Assembly: GCF_000024405.1 (NCBI RefSeq)
Contig: NC_013517.1
Location: 1,736,001-1,800,000 of the forward strand
Length of the DNA stretch: 64,000 bases
Reading direction: 5' to 3'
Origin: Sebaldella termitidis ATCC 33386
GTDB taxonomy: Bacteria > Fusobacteriota > Fusobacteriia > Fusobacteriales > Leptotrichiaceae
Part shown: one piece after another, positions 61,198 through 64,000 of the stretch
Layout of the letters: every line of letters begins with the position of its first letter
Numbering within the stretch: the stretch's first letter is position 1
Notes under the pieces: generated by a model
Seen by the model: the letters and a program-made list of their open reading frames with translations, nothing else
Database searches by the model: none
Told to the model about the DNA's origin: nothing
Translations under genes and position numbers: made by a program

Positions 61198-62181
61198 ATG
61201 ATAGATCAATTTAACAGAGATATAAATTATTTGAGAGTATCTGTTACCGACAGGTGTAATCTCAGGTGTGTATACTGTCTTCCGGAATTTTCGAAAGATT
61301 TTATAGATGAGTCAAAGCTCCTTACAATAGATGAGTATTTCAGACTTATAAGAATTTTGGGAAATCTGGGGATAAAGAAGGTACGTATAACCGGCGGGGA
61401 ACCGCTTGTAAGGCGAGGGATTCCCGGACTTATAAAAAGCATAAATAATCTTGAAAATATAGAAGAAACAGCTATGACAACAAACGGAATCCTGCTGGAA
61501 AAATATCTTGACGAGCTGGCGGAAAATGGTCTTTCATCGCTGAATATAAGTCTTGATATACTTGATGAAAAAAAATATAACTATATTACAAGAGGCGGAG
61601 AACTGGAAAAGGTAGTCAGATCAATTGAAAAGGCAATAGAATATAAAATAAAAATCAAGTTAAATTCTGTGATAATAGATGATTTTAACAAAAATGACAT
61701 AAAAAGTCTTGTAGATTTTGCAGTTGATAAAAATATTGATATCCGGTTTATAGAATTAATGCCTATAGGATGCGGGCAGAATCTAAAAGGAGTATCAAAT
61801 GAAGAAATACTTGAGATAATATCAAAAGACAGAAAAACAGCAGAGATGAACAGCAGCGGAACAATCTCGGGACCTGCGGCATATCATAAAATAGAAGGAA
61901 CCAATACAAGAATAGGCTTTATATCCCCTCTAAGCAGCTGTTTCTGCGAAACCTGCAACAGAATAAGGATAACTTCTGAAGGTAAGTTAAAGCAGTGTCT
62001 TTACTATGATTCAAAACTTGATCTGATGAAGATGCTGAGAACAGAAACAAGTGATAAAAAACTTATGGAAGAAATAAAAAATGAAATATATTTTAAAAAT
62101 AAACAGCATAATTTTACTGGAAGCCCGGAAGATAAAGAGAAGGAAAAAGAAAAAAATACTATGAGTGTAATAGGAGGTTAG
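61198..62181 (+). CDS. moaA: GTP 3',8-cyclase
   Basis: A 327-residue radical SAM enzyme. The first [4Fe-4S] is CNLRCVYC at Cys20/24/27. The ITGGEPL block (about 67) is the SAM region. The C-terminal cluster is in SSCFCETCNR and QCLYY (about 240-260), and the protein ends in the family's GG tail (VIGG). It makes 3',8-H2GTP in the first step of molybdopterin synthesis. moaC, moaE and mogA are not visible in the window. It follows tupC by 27 bp and precedes the dihydropyrimidinase by four, with the GGAGG of its own end serving that gene. Confidence 0.93.
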   Translation: MIDQFNRDINYLRVSVTDRCNLRCVYCLPEFSKDFIDESKLLTIDEYFRLIRILGNLGIKKVRITGGEPLVRRGIPGLIKSINNLENIEETAMTTNGILLEKYLDELAENGLSSLNISLDILDEKKYNYITRGGELEKVVRSIEKAIEYKIKIKLNSVIIDDFNKNDIKSLVDFAVDKNIDIRFIELMPIGCGQNLKGVSNEEILEIISKDRKTAEMNSSGTISGPAAYHKIEGTNTRIGFISPLSSCFCETCNRIRITSEGKLKQCLYYDSKLDLMKMLRTETSDKKLMEEIKNEIYFKNKQHNFTGSPEDKEKEKEKNTMSVIGG

Positions 62182-62185
62182 GGTA

Positions 62186-63580
62186 ATGCTAATAAAAAAC
62201 GGGTTGATTGCAACAGCAGGAGATTTATATCAGGGGGATATTTATATTGAGGACGGAATTATCAAAGAGATAGGAAAAGATCTGAATATAGAGGATTCTG
62301 AAATTATAGATGCGGACGGGAAATATGTTATCCCCGGAGGAATTGACGTACATACACACTTTCATCTTGATGTGGGAATAGCTGTTTCCAGCGATGACTT
62401 CAGAACAGGAACAATTGCGGCAGCGTGCGGAGGAACTACATCTATTGTAGATCATATAGGACAGGGACCGAGAGGAACTACACTTCATGATCCGATTAAT
62501 CATTATCATAAACTGGCTGACGGAAAAGCAGTAATAGATTACGGCTTTCACGGGGTAATTCCATATGAAGTGGATGATGACAGGCTGAAAGAAATGGATC
62601 AGCTTTTGGAAGACGGTATAGAAAGCTTTAAGATATATATGACTTATGGTCAGATGGTACATGATGAGGATTCCATAAAGGTCTTGAAGAAGGCTAAGGA
62701 AAAAGGCGGGATTATTGCAGTTCATCCCGAAAATAACGATACTGTAAATTATTTGAAAAAATATTACAGTGAAAACGGAATGACTGCACCGATATATCAT
62801 GCCAAAAGCAGACCGGAAGAATGTGAAGGAGAGGCAATAAACAGAATTCTGAATATAGCTCACCTTGTGGGTGATGCCCCTATCTATATTGTCCATCTTT
62901 CAGCTAAGCTTGGTCTTGATTATATAAAAATGGCAAGAGACAGGGGACAGGAAAATATATATGCCGAAACATGCCCGCAGTATCTTGTTCTGGATGAAGA
63001 AAAATATAATCTTCCGGGAACTGAAGGGCTAAAATATGTAATCAGTCCGCCGCTAAGAAATAAAGCAAATCAGGAACCGCTGTGGAGAGCTGTAAGAGAA
63101 GGAGATATACAGGTAATAGCCACAGATCACTGCCCGTTTCTTTTTGAAAAAGAAAAGGAAGCAATGGGAAAGGATGATTTTACAAAGTGTCCTAACGGGG
63201 CTCCGGGTGTGGAAACAAGAATGCCTGTGATTTTTTCTGAGGGAGTAATGAAGGGCAGAATATCTATAAATAAATTTGTAGAGGTAACAAGTACCAATCC
63301 TGCGAAAATATACGGGATGTATCCCCAAAAAGGGACAATTGCCGTGGGAAGTGATGCAGATATAGTAATTATTGATAAGGATAAGGAAGTTACCATAACG
63401 AAATCAATGCTTCATGAAAATGTAGATTACACTCCTTATGAAGGAATGAAAGTAAAAGGCTATCCTGTAATGACCATAGTCAGAGGAAAGGTAATAGTTA
63501 AGGATAATGAATTCATAGGTGAAGAAGGATACGGAAAATTTATCAAAAGATATAAAAACGATGAATTAGTAAGATTTTAG
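62186..63580 (+). CDS. Dihydropyrimidinase/hydantoinase-family amidohydrolase
   Basis: A 464-residue amidohydrolase of the D-hydantoinase family. GGIDVHTHFHLD (about 50-61; HxH) gives two metal ligands, ESFKIYMTYG (about 145-154) carries the lysine that is normally carbamylated, and HPEN, HLSAK and ATDHCPF (about 310-316) supply the remaining ligands. It hydrolyses a cyclic amide such as dihydropyrimidine or hydantoin. In purine loci (hyuA/hydA-like) the real substrate is probably a urate-derived imidazolone or hydantoin. The start follows an AGGAGGTTAG site within the moaA end. Confidence 0.92.
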   Translation: MLIKNGLIATAGDLYQGDIYIEDGIIKEIGKDLNIEDSEIIDADGKYVIPGGIDVHTHFHLDVGIAVSSDDFRTGTIAAACGGTTSIVDHIGQGPRGTTLHDPINHYHKLADGKAVIDYGFHGVIPYEVDDDRLKEMDQLLEDGIESFKIYMTYGQMVHDEDSIKVLKKAKEKGGIIAVHPENNDTVNYLKKYYSENGMTAPIYHAKSRPEECEGEAINRILNIAHLVGDAPIYIVHLSAKLGLDYIKMARDRGQENIYAETCPQYLVLDEEKYNLPGTEGLKYVISPPLRNKANQEPLWRAVREGDIQVIATDHCPFLFEKEKEAMGKDDFTKCPNGAPGVETRMPVIFSEGVMKGRISINKFVEVTSTNPAKIYGMYPQKGTIAVGSDADIVIIDKDKEVTITKSMLHENVDYTPYEGMKVKGYPVMTIVRGKVIVKDNEFIGEEGYGKFIKRYKNDELVRF

Positions 63581-63587
63581 ATATAGT

Positions 63588-63657
63588 AAACCTCTTTGAA
63601 AATAGGTTTGGCAGAGTTGCTCTGCGATTATCGTTGGGTAAAAAAATAATAACGATA
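63588..63657 (+). promoter_or_regulatory. Three consecutive hairpins before yqeC
   Basis: AAACCT/AGGTTT (63588-63609), GCAGAG/CTCTGC (63611-63625) and TATCGTT/AACGATA (63629-63657) follow one another with no T run, in the gap before yqeC. It could be a terminator array or a regulatory leader. Confidence 0.5.
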
Positions 63658-63713
63658 CATTATGAAAGATACCAAAACAGAATGCTTTGATAGGGGGTAT
63701 AACGATAGAACCT

Positions 63714-64000
63714 TTGAAAATGAAATATTTATATAAAGCTCTCGGACTGAAGAAAAATGATACTGTAGTGGTAACGGGAGCCGGAGGAAAGACTTCTTTT
63801 TGTCTGGAATTATGTGAAGAATTAAAAAGTAATAACAGGATAATTTTTACTACTACTACAAAGATATTTTTCCCAGAAGTCAGAAAAAATTATAAAATAT
63901 ATGTGGGTAATGACTTTTTACATAAGACTCTAACAGAAAACGGGGCATATATAACAGGGAAAGAAGAAAATGGACAGGGGAAGCTCCTTCCTTTCAGTCT
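63714..64000 (+). CDS. yqeC: YqeC: selenium-dependent hydroxylase accessory protein (3' end outside window)
   Basis: An open frame without stop to the window edge (about 95 codons). A Walker-type GAGGKTS near the start and TTTTKIFFP downstream match the P-loop YqeC proteins of the selenium-hydroxylase maturation set. The start is unclear: TTG 63714 is 16 bases and ATG 63720 22 bases after the AGGGGGT site (63692-63698), while ATA 63705 sits seven bases after it. YqeC is presumed to help load selenium onto the molybdenum cofactor. Its presence beside the xanthine dehydrogenase locus supports the selenium assignment; yqeB may lie beyond the window. Confidence 0.85.
   Translation, partial: MKMKYLYKALGLKKNDTVVVTGAGGKTSFCLELCEELKSNNRIIFTTTTKIFFPEVRKNYKIYVGNDFLHKTLTENGAYITGKEENGQGKLLPFS

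Noticed and set aside
62225-62896. 223-codon minus-strand frame opposite the dihydropyrimidinase
   Set aside because: Antisense shadow; the plus-strand gene has all catalytic motifs and the ribosome site.
1-64000. tRNA, rRNA, insertion sequences and prophage integrase
   Set aside because: No cloverleaf-like sequence, rRNA segment, transposase motif or integrase was recognised in the window.

Overview
The window looks like a chromosomal stretch of an AT-rich, Gram-negative obligate anaerobe of the Fusobacteria. A Leptotrichiaceae member close to Sebaldella is my best guess. The basis is the codon and base composition, periplasmic and lipoprotein genes, a mini-CRISPR repeat of the type seen in this phylum, and a large gene set for anaerobic urate/purine fermentation. 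The genus is inference; no rRNA or marker gene is present.

Layout. 1-2.0 kb: membrane-quality genes (NfeD and two SPFH proteins, one truncated). 2.2-2.4 kb: a three-repeat CRISPR array without cas genes. 2.4-5.7 kb (minus): thioredoxin-like/DsbD-like membrane protein, CutC and two tandem secreted paralogues. 6.1-13.6 kb (plus): a membrane-anchored nuclease, then an STM4015-STM4014-STM4013-(DUF4253-like)-STM4012-STM4011 type operon with two radical SAM enzymes, an ATP-grasp-like protein and an alkaline-phosphatase-superfamily protein, then a small secreted protein and a SUKH protein. 13.7-17.4 kb (minus): a fructose-family PTS split into single-domain genes, with a class II ketose-bisphosphate aldolase and a HAD phosphatase. 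17.9-30.0 kb (plus): an orphan contractile-injection-type island. It has a 1504-residue DUF4280/PAAR-like protein with a lysozyme-like head and an amidase tail, putative periplasmic immunity proteins, baseplate-like proteins and a VgrG/gpD-like spike, but no sheath, tube or ATPase genes in view.

30.3-64.0 kb (plus): the purine/selenium/molybdenum-tungsten block. SelD supplies selenophosphate. Three NCS2 permeases import purines. A selenium-dependent xanthine dehydrogenase, YgfK, SsnA, 8-oxoguanine deaminase and a dihydropyrimidinase-type hydrolase act on the ring system. YgeY, YgeW, DpaL, RidA and carbamate kinase convert ring-opened products to pyruvate, ammonia, CO2 and ATP. MoaA, two MoeA proteins, MoaD, a ThiF/MoeB-like protein and TupABC build the Mo/W cofactor for xanthine dehydrogenase and a tungsten aldehyde:ferredoxin oxidoreductase. 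YqeC, cut off by the window end, completes the selenium hydroxylase maturation set. Most transcription units in this block are separated by 100-350 nt of multi-hairpin sequence, which may be regulatory RNA.

Start codons were re-evaluated from Shine-Dalgarno position. Several differ from the longest frame, and four reading frames point to possible AUA initiation.
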